Position numbers and translations under genes: made by a program. The notes under the pieces were generated by a model, which was not told the DNA's origin, searched no databases, and worked only from the letters and a program-made list of their open reading frames with translations. 64,000 nt of DNA from DATAOG01 sp963757395 (lineage in GTDB: Bacteria; Pseudomonadota; Alphaproteobacteria; Geminicoccales; Geminicoccaceae), in NCBI GenBank assembly GCA_963757395.1, contig CAVWRK010000014.1, positions 434,001-498,000 of the forward strand, given 5' to 3'. Below are positions 55,008-63,146 of this stretch, in pieces. Every line of letters starts with the position of its first letter. Positions within the stretch are counted from its first letter, which is position 1.

Positions 55008-55195
55008 TCATGCGGCGCGGTGGGTCGGGATGCGGGCGACGTCGGCGCTAAGCGTGCGCTCCAGGCGCCAGAGGTCGCGCCATCCGCGTCCGCAGCCAAG
55101 GCTCCGGGCCGTTGCCGCAGAGCTTGCCGAGGCGGAGCGCCATCTCGGGGGTGATCTCCTGCCCGCTCCGAAGTACCCGTAACCCCCCGGGGCTC
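55008..55195 (-). pseudogene. Decayed second higA-type antitoxin gene (C-terminal part)
   Basis: GQEITPEMALRLGKLCGNGP and EPWLRTRMA, then after a shift RDLWRLERTLSADVARIPTH, match the C-terminal half of HigA-family antitoxins. The HTH-containing N-terminus is missing. It lies next to the intact higBA pair. Confidence 0.65.
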
Positions 55196-55223
55196 GTGGG
55201 CGGGCGGCGGCCGTTGCTGGTGG

Positions 55224-55532
55224 TCAGGCCGCGACCAGCGTCGGGATCTGGCTGGTGTCGATTTCCCGTGTGGCGTGCCAGGTGTCGTGCGCCGCTTGCA
55301 TGCGCACCCACACACCAGGGCCGTCGCCGAACAGCTTCCCGAGCCGGACTGCGACCTGGGGGGATACCGGCTTGCGCTCCCGAAGAATATCGTAGAGATG
55401 CTGCCGCGAGATACCGAGAAGCGAGGCGATCTCCGACTTGGAACGTCCGGTCGCCGGAATGATGACCTCGCGCAACAGCTCACCGGGGTGCGCCGGGCAA
55501 CGGTCGGGAGAACGGGCGGCGCGGTACTCCAT
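55224..55532 (-). CDS. higA: HigA-family antitoxin (HTH-XRE)
   Basis: 102 residues: the HPGELLREVIIPATG opening and HTH (SKSEIASLLGISRQHLYDIL), then VSPQVAVRLGKLFGDGPGVW, as in HigA addiction-module antitoxins. It follows the toxin gene by 12 bases, the reverse order (toxin first) characteristic of higBA. It should bind HigB and repress the operon. Confidence 0.9.
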   Translation of the reverse strand: MEYRAARSPDRCPAHPGELLREVIIPATGRSKSEIASLLGISRQHLYDILRERKPVSPQVAVRLGKLFGDGPGVWVRMQAAHDTWHATREIDTSQIPTLVAA

Positions 55533-55544
55533 TCCTATTGCTCC

Positions 55545-55823
55545 TCAGTGGTATTGCTCCCAATCCACGCGACAGGCATCGCCATCTTCGAATTCGAAGG
55601 TCAGACACCAAGGGCCGTTCACGTGGATCGTGTAGCGCGTTGGCCTAAAGCCCTTCAGCGCATGGAAGTCGAAACCGGGCACCTGCATCTCCTCGGGAGC
55701 GCTCGCGGCGTCGAGGCGGTCGAGGCGAACGAGGATGCGCCTGTGCATCTTGGGATCGATTCTCCTGGTGCGGCCGGTGCTCCACAGGTCGGCAAGGGCC
55801 TTGCTCCTGAAGCTCCTGATCAT
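55545..55823 (-). CDS. higB: HigB/RelE-family mRNA interferase toxin
   Basis: 92 residues: MIRSFRSKALADLWSTGRTR, HRRILVRLDRLDAASAPEEM, FHALKGFRPTRYTIHVNGPW and CRVDWEQYH, the standard HigB/RelE-fold layout. Ribosome-dependent mRNA cleavage is inferred from the family. Confidence 0.9.
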   Translation of the reverse strand: MIRSFRSKALADLWSTGRTRRIDPKMHRRILVRLDRLDAASAPEEMQVPGFDFHALKGFRPTRYTIHVNGPWCLTFEFEDGDACRVDWEQYH

Positions 55824-55897
55824 GTTGCAGTGTAAGCTATTCGCTGACAGAAGTCAACCTAGGTTGCCGAGCTGGCTCCGCCCGAGATCGGCGGCAG

Positions 55898-56467
55898 TCA
55901 GCGCCGGTGAGTCTGCAGCCAGGCGACCACATCCGCGGCGTTCCCGTCGGGTGGAAAAACCGGATAAGAGACGTGCTCGATGATGCCGTCGGTGACGATC
56001 AGGGTCAGGCGTCGGATCAGGGTCATGCCTTCGACCTCGAAGGTCGGGAGGTCGAGGGCGCGCGCGAAGGCGAGGCGGGCGTCGCTCAGCAGGGGAAACG
56101 GCAGCTTGAGGCGGGTCGCGATCTCGGCCTGGGCGGTTGGCGACTGGGTGCTGAGGCCGAAGAGCGCCGCACTCTGTGCCAAAATCTCCTGGTGGTGGGC
56201 GCGGAAGGCGAGCGACTGCGGGGTGCAGCCGCGGGCGCCCGGGATCTGGTCCCAGTCCGCAGGGCTCGGCGCGTCCGGCTGGCCTGCGCGCGGGAAGCAG
56301 TAGAGCACGAGGCGGCCGGGCTCTAGTGAAAGATCGACGCTGCCGCCGGTAGTCGCCACCAGCGCGATCGAGGGCAGCGGGCGACCAGCCAAATGGTCGC
56401 AGGCGCCGTCGTCCACCGGTCGCGGCAGGTCCTCGGGCAATCGCTGCGGATCGGCGGCTGACGCCAT
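55898..56467 (-). CDS. Peroxiredoxin-like protein (AhpC/TSA family)
   Basis: 189 residues. Thioredoxin-fold peroxiredoxin of the type with LPSIALVATTGGSVDLS, LVLYCFPRAGQPD, DWDQIPGARGCTPQSLAFR and PLLSDARLAFARALDLPTF. The reactive cysteine lies in GCTPQ (about 103). Many relatives carry a second cysteine three residues later (GCTPQxC); here it is Leu. Cytoplasmic peroxide reduction is likely. Confidence 0.85.
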   Translation of the reverse strand: MASAADPQRLPEDLPRPVDDGACDHLAGRPLPSIALVATTGGSVDLSLEPGRLVLYCFPRAGQPDAPSPADWDQIPGARGCTPQSLAFRAHHQEILAQSAALFGLSTQSPTAQAEIATRLKLPFPLLSDARLAFARALDLPTFEVEGMTLIRRLTLIVTDGIIEHVSYPVFPPDGNAADVVAWLQTHRR

Positions 56468-56505
56468 CACTCCCTCCTCGCTTGGGCGGCGGGCGCCGCC
56501 TCGGA

Positions 56506-57228
56506 TCAGAACCTGAGCTGGACCGTCACCCCGCCGAGCGCCGGGACGATCGACCAGCCCCCGGCGACGTCGGCCGGATGCCCGGCCCGGAAGCGCTCGT
56601 AGTCGGCCTGATCCTGGACCGGAGCGCCGGGCTCGGTCCAGATGTAGGCCTCGCCGCCGAGGGTGCCGGTGAGCGCCGAGATCGCACCCGCCCTGCCGTC
56701 GCCGGCGGCCCAGACGATCAGGCCCGCGGCGCCGTTGGCGGCGGCGTTGATCAGATGGAGCGGCCAGGAGGTCCGGGTCGCCGCCCGTTCGGCGTTGCTG
56801 CGCAGCAGCGCCTCGGCGCGCTCGAGCTTCTGGCGCTGCTCTTCGGGCGTGGCCTCGGGCAGGTCGCGGATCGGGTCGGCGCCAAAGCGCGCCTCGAGCG
56901 GCCGGAACAGCAGATCGCCGACGCCGCCGGCCGACAGCACCGCCTGGGAGATGTAGTTCGCCCGGTCGGCGGCCTGGTCGCTGGTCGCAGCCCCGACGCT
57001 CAAGGCCGCCGTCGCGCCGGTGAACACCGTCATCCAGCCCCAATACCAGATCTGTGCGTGCCGGCGCCGGGCATCGAGGCGGTCCTCGATGAAGCGGATC
57101 CGCTCCTGGAGCGCGCGCTCCGGCGGGGTCGGCTCGGGCGCCGCCGCCGGTCCGGCCGCGCCGGCAGGTCGGCCAGCGCCGGCGGCGAGCAGGGCCAGAA
57201 CCAGGGCGCCGGCAACGATTCTCGACAT
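56506..57228 (-). CDS. Exported membrane-associated protein of unknown function
   Basis: 240 residues from the ATG at 57228 (GAAGGAG upstream). Signal peptide (GALVLALLAAGAGRPAGAAG), a charged coiled-coil-like helix (PERALQERIRFIEDRLDARR), two short hydrophobic segments (WMTVFTGATAALSVGAATS and HLINAAANGAAGLIVWAAG) and a beta-rich C-terminus GWSIVPALGGVTVQLRF suggesting an outer-membrane-facing end. No family recognised. Confidence 0.7.
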   Translation of the reverse strand: MSRIVAGALVLALLAAGAGRPAGAAGPAAAPEPTPPERALQERIRFIEDRLDARRRHAQIWYWGWMTVFTGATAALSVGAATSDQAADRANYISQAVLSAGGVGDLLFRPLEARFGADPIRDLPEATPEEQRQKLERAEALLRSNAERAATRTSWPLHLINAAANGAAGLIVWAAGDGRAGAISALTGTLGGEAYIWTEPGAPVQDQADYERFRAGHPADVAGGWSIVPALGGVTVQLRF

Positions 57229-57374
57229 CAAAGCTCCTTCCACCGCGCTCGACTGTAGCCGACAAGGCGGCTGCCGGGCGAGGGCTCTGAAGCGGCCGCA
57301 GTTGCGCAAGAATTGGGTGGGTTCCCGATTTGCGGGCGCCTAGCTTCTGCGGGCAAGCCAAGAGGAGATGTTCG

Positions 57375-57638
57375 ATGTCGACCGACCTGCGTCTCGTGGT
57401 CCCGGGCAGGCCGCGCCTAGGGCAGGGTCAGAGCTTCGTCCGCAAGGTGGCGCGGCGTGCGGACCGGGTGATCACGGCCCTGCTGCGCTGGCACGAGCTG
57501 GCGCGGCAGCGCCGGGCGCTCCTGCGTCTGGACGACCATATGTTGAAGGACGTCGGCCTCTCGCGCGCCGACGCCGTGCGCGAGGCCGAGCGGCCATTCT
57601 GGGACGAGGGGAGCCTGTCATGGCACAACTGGCGGTGA
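57375..57638 (+). CDS. DUF1127-family small protein
   Basis: 87 residues. The C-terminal DUF1127 motif: WHELARQRRALLRLDDHMLKDVGLSRADAVREAERPFW (split across about 38-75). The N-terminal extension is basic. AGAGGAG precedes. Such small Arg-rich proteins affect RNA turnover and phosphate or carbon metabolism in other alphaproteobacteria. Overlaps the next gene by 19 bases. Confidence 0.85.
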   Translation: MSTDLRLVVPGRPRLGQGQSFVRKVARRADRVITALLRWHELARQRRALLRLDDHMLKDVGLSRADAVREAERPFWDEGSLSWHNWR

Positions 57639-58516
57639 ACGGGGCAGACCTGGCGGTGACCGGGGCCAGGGGCGGGCTCGAGACGGCGCAGGACTATCGG
57701 CGCATCGAGCGCGCGATCCGCTACCTCGACGCCCATGTCGTCGACCAGCCGAGCCTCGAGGACGTGGCCGGCGAGATCGGGCTCAGCCCGTTCCATGCCC
57801 AGCGCCTGTTCACCCGCTGGGCCGGGATCAGCCCCAAGCGTTTTCTGGGACTCCTCACGGTCGGGCATGCCAAGGCCGCGCTGCAGGCGGGCGAGAGCGT
57901 GCTCGATGCGACCTTTGAGGTCGGCCTGTCGGGGCCGTCGCGGCTGCACGATCTGTTCGTCGGCTACGAGGCCATGACGCCCGGCGAGTACAAGCAGCAG
58001 GGCGACGGTCTGATCATCCGCTACGGCATCCATCCGACGCCGTTCGGCGACGCGCTGCTGCTGACGACCGAGCGCGGGATCGCGGGGCTGAGCTTCGTCG
58101 ACGGCGATCCAGAAGCCGCGGTCGAGGACGCCCGCTCGGCCTGGCCGCTCAGCCGCCTGGTCGAGGACCGGCCGGCGACCAAGGTGGTGATCGAGCGGCT
58201 GTTCGAGGGTGCCGGCGATGCGTCCGCCCGGCTCCTGCTGCGCGGCACCAACTTCCAGGTCAAGGTCTGGTCGGCCCTGCTCCGGGTGCCGCCCGGCCGG
58301 GTCGTCTCCTACCTCGACCTCGCGAGCGCGATCGGCCAGCCGCGGGCGGTGCGCGCGGTCGGCAACGCGCTGGCCCACAACCCGCTCGGCTACCTCGTGC
58401 CGTGCCACCGGGTGATCCGGGCGACCGGCGCGCTTGGCGACTATCGCTGGGGCCAGGTTCGCCGCCGCGCCCTGCTCGCCTGGGAGGCCGCGCACGCCGA
58501 GGCGGCGAGCGCCTGA
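57620..58516 (+). CDS. AraC-HTH / O6-methylguanine-DNA methyltransferase fusion (Ada-like, lacks AdaA Cys domain)
   Basis: 298 residues. AraC-type HTH at about 30-120 (YLDAHVVDQPSLEDVAGEIG, SPFHAQRLFTRWAGISPKRF) joined to an Ogt domain from about 135. The methyl-acceptor cysteine is in LVPCHRVIRATG, with NFQVKVWSALLRVPPGRVVS and NALAHNPLGYLV upstream. The N-terminal zinc/phosphotriester domain of classical Ada is absent. It repairs O6-alkylguanine and may also regulate. The start at 57620 overlaps the DUF1127 gene. Confidence 0.92.
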   Translation: MAQLAVNGADLAVTGARGGLETAQDYRRIERAIRYLDAHVVDQPSLEDVAGEIGLSPFHAQRLFTRWAGISPKRFLGLLTVGHAKAALQAGESVLDATFEVGLSGPSRLHDLFVGYEAMTPGEYKQQGDGLIIRYGIHPTPFGDALLLTTERGIAGLSFVDGDPEAAVEDARSAWPLSRLVEDRPATKVVIERLFEGAGDASARLLLRGTNFQVKVWSALLRVPPGRVVSYLDLASAIGQPRAVRAVGNALAHNPLGYLVPCHRVIRATGALGDYRWGQVRRRALLAWEAAHAEAASA

Positions 58517-58582
58517 CCGGGACGGCGGCGGCGACCGCGCGGCCGGTCGTCGCCCCATGGCCGCGCCGCTGACAACGGCGAA

Positions 58583-58611
58583 GGGCCCGGAAGGCAACGC
58601 CTCCCGGGCCC
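58583..58611. terminator. Hairpin between convergent genes
   Basis: GGGCCCGG and CCGGGCCC enclose AAGGC/GCCT, giving a stem of about 12 pairs with one mismatch. No long T-run on either side, so a bidirectional but imperfect terminator for the Ogt-fusion and amt genes. Confidence 0.55.
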
Positions 58612-58640
58612 GGCCGGTGCGGTCGCGCCGCGGGGCGACC

Positions 58641-59978
58641 TTAGGGCACCGTCTCGCCGTGGAGCTGGAGGTCGAGGCTGTCGCGCTCGACCTCGGCGCT
58701 GACCCGGAGCCCGATCGTGCCGTCGATCGCCTTGAGCAGGATGAACGACACCACGCCGCTCCAGACGGTCGTCGCCAGCACGGCGTAGAGCTGGATCAGG
58801 ACCTGGCCGGGATTGCCCTCGAGCAGCCCGGGCGTGCCGCCGATCGCCTCGACCGCGAACACGCCGGTCAGCAGCGCGCCGACCATGCCGCCGACGCCGT
58901 GAATGCCGAAGGCGTCGAGGGCGTCGTCGTAGCCGAGCGCGCGCTTGAGGCTGGTCGAGGTCCAAAAGCAGATGATCCCGGCCGCGATCCCGATCACCAG
59001 TGCCCCGACCGGCCCGACGAAGCCGGACGCCGGGGTGATCGCGACCAGGCCCGCGACCGCGCCGGACAGGATGCCGAGCACGCTCGGCTTGCCGTGGGTC
59101 GGCCACTCGGCGAACATCCAGGCGAGCGCCGCGGTCGCGGTCGCGATCTGGGTCACGGCCATGGCCATGCCGGCGCGGCCGTCGGCGGCCAGCTCCGAGC
59201 CGGCGTTGAAGCCGAACCAGCCGACCCAGAGCAAGGACGCGCCGATCGTGGTCAGCGTCAGATTGTGCGGCGCCATGTTCTCGCTGCCGTAGCCGAGCCG
59301 CTTGCCGAGCACCAGCGCGCAGACCAGGCCGGCGACCCCGGAGTTGATGTGGACCACGGTGCCGCCGGCGAAATCGAGCGCCCCCAGGCCCCCGACCCAG
59401 CCGCCCGGGCCCCAGACCCAGTGCGCGATCGGCGCGTAGACGAAGACACCCCAGAGGCCCATGAACCAGAGGAGCGCAGAAAACTTCATGCGGTCCGCGA
59501 ACGCGCCGGTGATCAGCGCCGGCGTGATGATCGCGAAGGTCATCTGGAAGGTCATGAACACGCTCTCGGGGATCGTGCCGCTCAGCGTGTCCTTGTCCAT
59601 GCCCCGGAGAAACAGCCGCGACAGGTCGCCCAGATAAGGCCCGTCGCCCTTGAACGCGAGGCTGTAGCTGACGATCGTCCAGACCACGGTCGTGAGGCAG
59701 CAGGTCGCGAACGCCTGCATGCACATCGTGAGCACGTTCTTCTGGCGCACCATGCCGCCATAGAACATGGCCACGCCCGGCACCGTCATCATCAGCACGA
59801 GCGCCGTCGACGCCAGCATCCAGGCGGTGTCACCGGAATCCAGCGTGGGCGTGTCCTGCGCGAGGGCGCCGGAACTCGACGCCAGCAGCATCGCCATGCC
59901 GGCGGCCACGCTCAGGGCCAGCCCCCCGCCGGCCCGGCGTGAGCGCCGCGACCAGCGCGCCATCGGTCCTACCAACAT
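58641..59978 (-). CDS. amt: Ammonium transporter (Amt family)
   Basis: 445 residues. Signal peptide, 11 predicted helices, and the conserved pore pair: His in GGTVVHINSG (about 205) and His in FGIHGVGGMVG (about 357). Also DTAWMLASTALVLMMTVPG and PITPALITGAFADRMKF-type (here AIITPALITGAFADRM). The start at 59978 has AGGGGAGAGG. glnK, usually paired with amt, is not adjacent. The C-terminus is short (LQLHGETVP). Confidence 0.94.
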   Translation of the reverse strand: MLVGPMARWSRRSRRAGGGLALSVAAGMAMLLASSSGALAQDTPTLDSGDTAWMLASTALVLMMTVPGVAMFYGGMVRQKNVLTMCMQAFATCCLTTVVWTIVSYSLAFKGDGPYLGDLSRLFLRGMDKDTLSGTIPESVFMTFQMTFAIITPALITGAFADRMKFSALLWFMGLWGVFVYAPIAHWVWGPGGWVGGLGALDFAGGTVVHINSGVAGLVCALVLGKRLGYGSENMAPHNLTLTTIGASLLWVGWFGFNAGSELAADGRAGMAMAVTQIATATAALAWMFAEWPTHGKPSVLGILSGAVAGLVAITPASGFVGPVGALVIGIAAGIICFWTSTSLKRALGYDDALDAFGIHGVGGMVGALLTGVFAVEAIGGTPGLLEGNPGQVLIQLYAVLATTVWSGVVSFILLKAIDGTIGLRVSAEVERDSLDLQLHGETVP

Positions 59979-60434
59979 CGTCGCCTCTCCCCTAAATGGC
60001 AGCCATGCCGGTCGCGCCCGTCGCGCCGAGCACGGCCCTCCCGACCTCGAGCTCCACGATTCGCTTCGGTGCCAGGTGAACCGGGCGCAACCTCGCAGGG
60101 TTGGCGATCGCCATGCCGAGTCTCATCCTCACCTCTCGCTTTGCTTGGCTGCTGGCCAGTCACGGACCCGAGGGCGCGACGCCGTCGGGTCACGTCCGTC
60201 CTTCAAGTTTCGTGCCAGCGATGCGAGATGTCAGAAAACGCGCCACCGGTGTGATTTCTGCTCAGCATTTGAGCAGATTGCCGGATCGCTGCCGGCATTT
60301 CGCGCATGGTGGCTGGGAGAGACGACGCGCGCAGCGGCCACTGGCAGGGAGGCCTCGCCCCGAACCTCCGGGTGGCGGTGGCGAGCCCAAAAAAAGGGTG
60401 ATTACGACGTTGACGTACCCATAGGAAAATGCTG
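59979..60434. other. Upstream region of amt, no gene seen
   Basis: About 450 bases without a supported gene; must contain the amt promoter. The right edge passes into insertion-sequence debris. Confidence 0.45.
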
Positions 60435-60523
60435 CCGCTGAGTGTTCCCGAGCGGACCCAGCTCTCCAGCGCGCGCCGCTCGTCCGCCGTCAAAACGATC
60501 GGCGTGGCGTCTCGAATTGCCAT
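60435..60523 (-). pseudogene. IS630-family transposase N-terminal fragment
   Basis: MAIRDATPIVLTADERRALE and SWVRSGT match the first 27 or so residues of IS630-group transposases (the LxxxERxxLExWVR opening). The rest of the gene is absent. Confidence 0.55.
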
Positions 60524-61001
60524 GTCGACGCTCTACCATGGCGGGCTCCGAGGAACGCCGATTGGCAGAGGCGGATGGCCGGCGGCTGATGGGCCAGGGC
60601 AGTGTGCGGCCGGGCGGTGTTGTAATGGTCGAGCCAAGGGGTGAGCGCGGCGGTGCGCTGGTGCGAGCTCGCAAACGGGCACGCATAGGCCCACTCGCGC
60701 AGGCTGGTCTGGATGAAGCGCTCGGCCTTGCCGTTGGTGCGCGGCGTGTAGGGCCGGGTGCGCAGCTGGCGCGCGATCACCGGTTCGCTCAGGCGCTGGC
60801 GCCGGTGCTCGATCTCGGCCACGCGCGCGGCCGGCACCTGGTGGGGACGGTGCGATAGCGCGTCAGCCAGCGGTAAGCCTGTCGTTGCGGCAGTCCCGCA
60901 GCGCCGGCTGCCGACCCCACGGTCCGGCCCTGGTCCGTGATCCGATGCACCAGCAGGAGTCGGCCTTGCGGCGTCAAACGGGCATTCTTGTGCATGTTCA
61001 T
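60490..61001 (-). pseudogene. IS481/IS3-type transposase, internally deleted
   Basis: The N-terminal part MNMHKNARLTPQGRLLLVHR, SAAGAAGLPQRQAYRWLTRY is the HTH opening of IS481 transposases. The C-terminal part RPYTPRTNGKAERFIQTSLR, PWLDHYNTARPHTAL is the last catalytic block (with the Glu in GKAERF). The central part with the first two Asp residues is missing and the frames differ, so it is inactive. Confidence 0.82.
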
Positions 61002-61089
61002 CCGGGCAATCTCCCGATCAACGCTGACAGTTTCGCAACCGACAGCTTGGCCGGGCCTGCCGGATGAACAACCTTCATGGCAACCACAG

Positions 61090-62304
61090 CTAGGCCGGCG
61101 CGAGCAGGCGCATCGCGCGGAGATCGCGCAACAGCCGGTCGATCGCTGCGGCCTGGCGTTCGGGAAAGGCCGCGGCCAGCTCGGTGGGCGAGAACTCCCG
61201 CCGCTCGAGCACCCAGCCGACCATGGCGCTGACCTCGGCCGGCACCTCGGTCGCCGCGCGCGAGCCCTGGCGCACCAGGCCGAAGCGCCCGCCCTGCTCG
61301 ACCAGGCGGATGCCCTCGGCGTGCACCCGGTAGCGCTCGGTGGCCTGCTCGCCGAACAGCACCGGCAGATTGTAGCTGTCGCGTGGCTGGTGGAAGCCCA
61401 TCTGCATCGCCTGGACCTGCGCCGCGGTCGCCGGATCCGCCAGCAGCCGGTTGACCCCCTCGGCCAGCTCGGCCAACCGTTCGGCCAGCGCGCGCCCGGC
61501 GTCGGGACCGCGCGGGCGCGGCAGATCGGTCCTGAACAACAGCTCGGCCACGGCGCGTTCGTGCAGCAGGCTCAACACGTCCAGACCGTTCGGATAGGTC
61601 ACCCCGAAGGCGACGTGCATGGCGCCCCCCTCGTCGGCCAGCGCGTCGTGATACTGGCCGCGCGGCAGGTAGAGGAGATCACCGGGCTCCATCTTGACCT
61701 CCATGAGCAGACGCTCCTTGGCCTGCTCGTCCTCCGCCTTCGAGGTCTTGAACATCGGATGGGCGATCGGGAGGGCCGAGCGGCCCTCGTACACGTACCA
61801 GGTCTTGGTGCCCTCGACGTGGACGGCGTAGACGTCATGTCGGTCGCGGTGCGAGGCGAGCCCCTGGCGGCGGCGGGACGAAACATAGAGGTTGGCCTGC
61901 ACCTTGCCGACGAGCGCCTGCTCCAGGGCCGAGGCGCAGGCGGTGAGGCCGGCGCTCAGATGGTCGATCCAGGCGGCCGTCAGGGTGGCGCCCTGGCGCA
62001 GGAAGTCCTTGACCTTCTCCGGATTGGGCTGCAGCGCCTGCTTGCGGCCCTCGCGACTGAGCACCAATTCGCAGTAGCGAGACGGCGCGACCGCTTCCTT
62101 GTCGAGCCACAGCAGCAGCGAGGCGTCGGTCCAGATCGTCGCCTGGCCGAGCAGGTCGTTGAGCTTCGCCCAGGTCATCACCTCGGCGAACTTGTCCGCG
62201 GCGCCCTTGAGATGCAGCGGCCGCCGGCCCTCGTACTCGGCGAAGAAGCGCTCGGCGCCGAGCGGCGCCATGATCTCGTCGAAGCTGAACGGCGGCGTCA
62301 GCAT
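61090..62304 (-). CDS. Cupin/JmjC-type 2-oxoglutarate oxygenase (ribosomal oxygenase-like)
   Basis: 404 residues from the ATG at 62304 (GGGAGGG upstream). JmjC/cupin_4 domain with the Fe-binding facial triad: His and Asp in SHRDRHDVYAV (about 155), His in LPRGQYHDAL (about 220). It also has KTWYVYEG for 2-oxoglutarate and a helical winged C-terminal region. The closest functional family is the YcfD/RoxA ribosomal protein hydroxylases, though substrate is not shown. Divergent from yggS by 82 bases. Confidence 0.82.
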   Translation of the reverse strand: MLTPPFSFDEIMAPLGAERFFAEYEGRRPLHLKGAADKFAEVMTWAKLNDLLGQATIWTDASLLLWLDKEAVAPSRYCELVLSREGRKQALQPNPEKVKDFLRQGATLTAAWIDHLSAGLTACASALEQALVGKVQANLYVSSRRRQGLASHRDRHDVYAVHVEGTKTWYVYEGRSALPIAHPMFKTSKAEDEQAKERLLMEVKMEPGDLLYLPRGQYHDALADEGGAMHVAFGVTYPNGLDVLSLLHERAVAELLFRTDLPRPRGPDAGRALAERLAELAEGVNRLLADPATAAQVQAMQMGFHQPRDSYNLPVLFGEQATERYRVHAEGIRLVEQGGRFGLVRQGSRAATEVPAEVSAMVGWVLERREFSPTELAAAFPERQAAAIDRLLRDLRAMRLLAPA

Positions 62305-62386
62305 GCGGCCGGTCCCTCCCGCAGGCACGTTGAGCCGGAGCGGCGCGTTGGCTAGGCTGGCCCGAGCACCAGCACGAGGAGCTTAC

Positions 62387-63097
62387 ATGACTGGCGCCGC
62401 CGAACAAGCCGTCGCCGTCTCGGCGATCGAGGCCAATCTGCGCACGATCCGGGAGCGGATCGAGGTGGCCGCGCGGGCGGTCGGCCGGGCGCCGTCCGAG
62501 GTGACCCTGGTCGCGGTCGGCAAGGCGCAGCCCGACGATCGGGTGGCCGCCGCGCTCGCCGCCGGTCAACGGGTGTTCGGGGAGAACTATCTGCAGGAGG
62601 CCAAGGCGCGCTGGCCGGCTCTGCGCGGGCACCATCCCGACCTCCAGCTGCACATGATCGGCCCGATTCAGACCAACAAGGCCAAGGACGTGGTCGCCCT
62701 GTTCGACGTGATCGAGACCGTCGACCGGCCGAAGCTCGCCCGCGTGCTCGCCGACGAGATGGCGCGCCAGGGTCGTCGTCCGGTCTGCTTCGTCCAGGTC
62801 AACACCGGCGAGGAGGCGCAGAAGGCCGGGGTCTGGCCGGCTGCTGCCGACGCCTTCATCGGGGCCTGTCGGGACGATCTCGGCCTGCCGGTGGCCGGAC
62901 TGATGGCGATCCCGCCCGAGAGCGAGGAGCCGTCGCCGCATTTCGCCCTGCTCGCCAAGATCGCCGCCCGCAACGGGCTCACGAGGCTCAGCATGGGCAT
63001 GAGCGCCGACTTCGAGATCGCGGTCCAGTTCGGCGCCACCCACGTCCGGGTCGGCAGCGCGATCTTCGGTCCCCGGCCACCGCGGCACCAGGCCTGA
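62387..63097 (+). CDS. yggS: YggS/PLPBP family PLP-homeostasis protein
   Basis: 236 residues. PLP-binding TIM barrel: PLP lysine in TLVAVGKAQP (about 46), VFGENYLQEAKARW, LHMIGPIQTNKAKDVV, VQVNTGEEAQKAGV, LSMGMSADFEIAVQFGATHV and VRVGSAIFG. It holds and delivers pyridoxal phosphate. GAGGAG precedes the ATG at 62387. Confidence 0.94.
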   Translation: MTGAAEQAVAVSAIEANLRTIRERIEVAARAVGRAPSEVTLVAVGKAQPDDRVAAALAAGQRVFGENYLQEAKARWPALRGHHPDLQLHMIGPIQTNKAKDVVALFDVIETVDRPKLARVLADEMARQGRRPVCFVQVNTGEEAQKAGVWPAAADAFIGACRDDLGLPVAGLMAIPPESEEPSPHFALLAKIAARNGLTRLSMGMSADFEIAVQFGATHVRVGSAIFGPRPPRHQA

Positions 63098-63146
63098 TCG
63101 CCCGCGGCCGGTTGCGCGAACGAGATGGGCGGACGCCGCGTCCAGG

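Noticed and set aside
60937..62355. 472-codon plus-strand frame opposite the cupin oxygenase gene
   Set aside because: The minus-strand gene has the complete Fe-binding triad and standard length; the plus frame has none.
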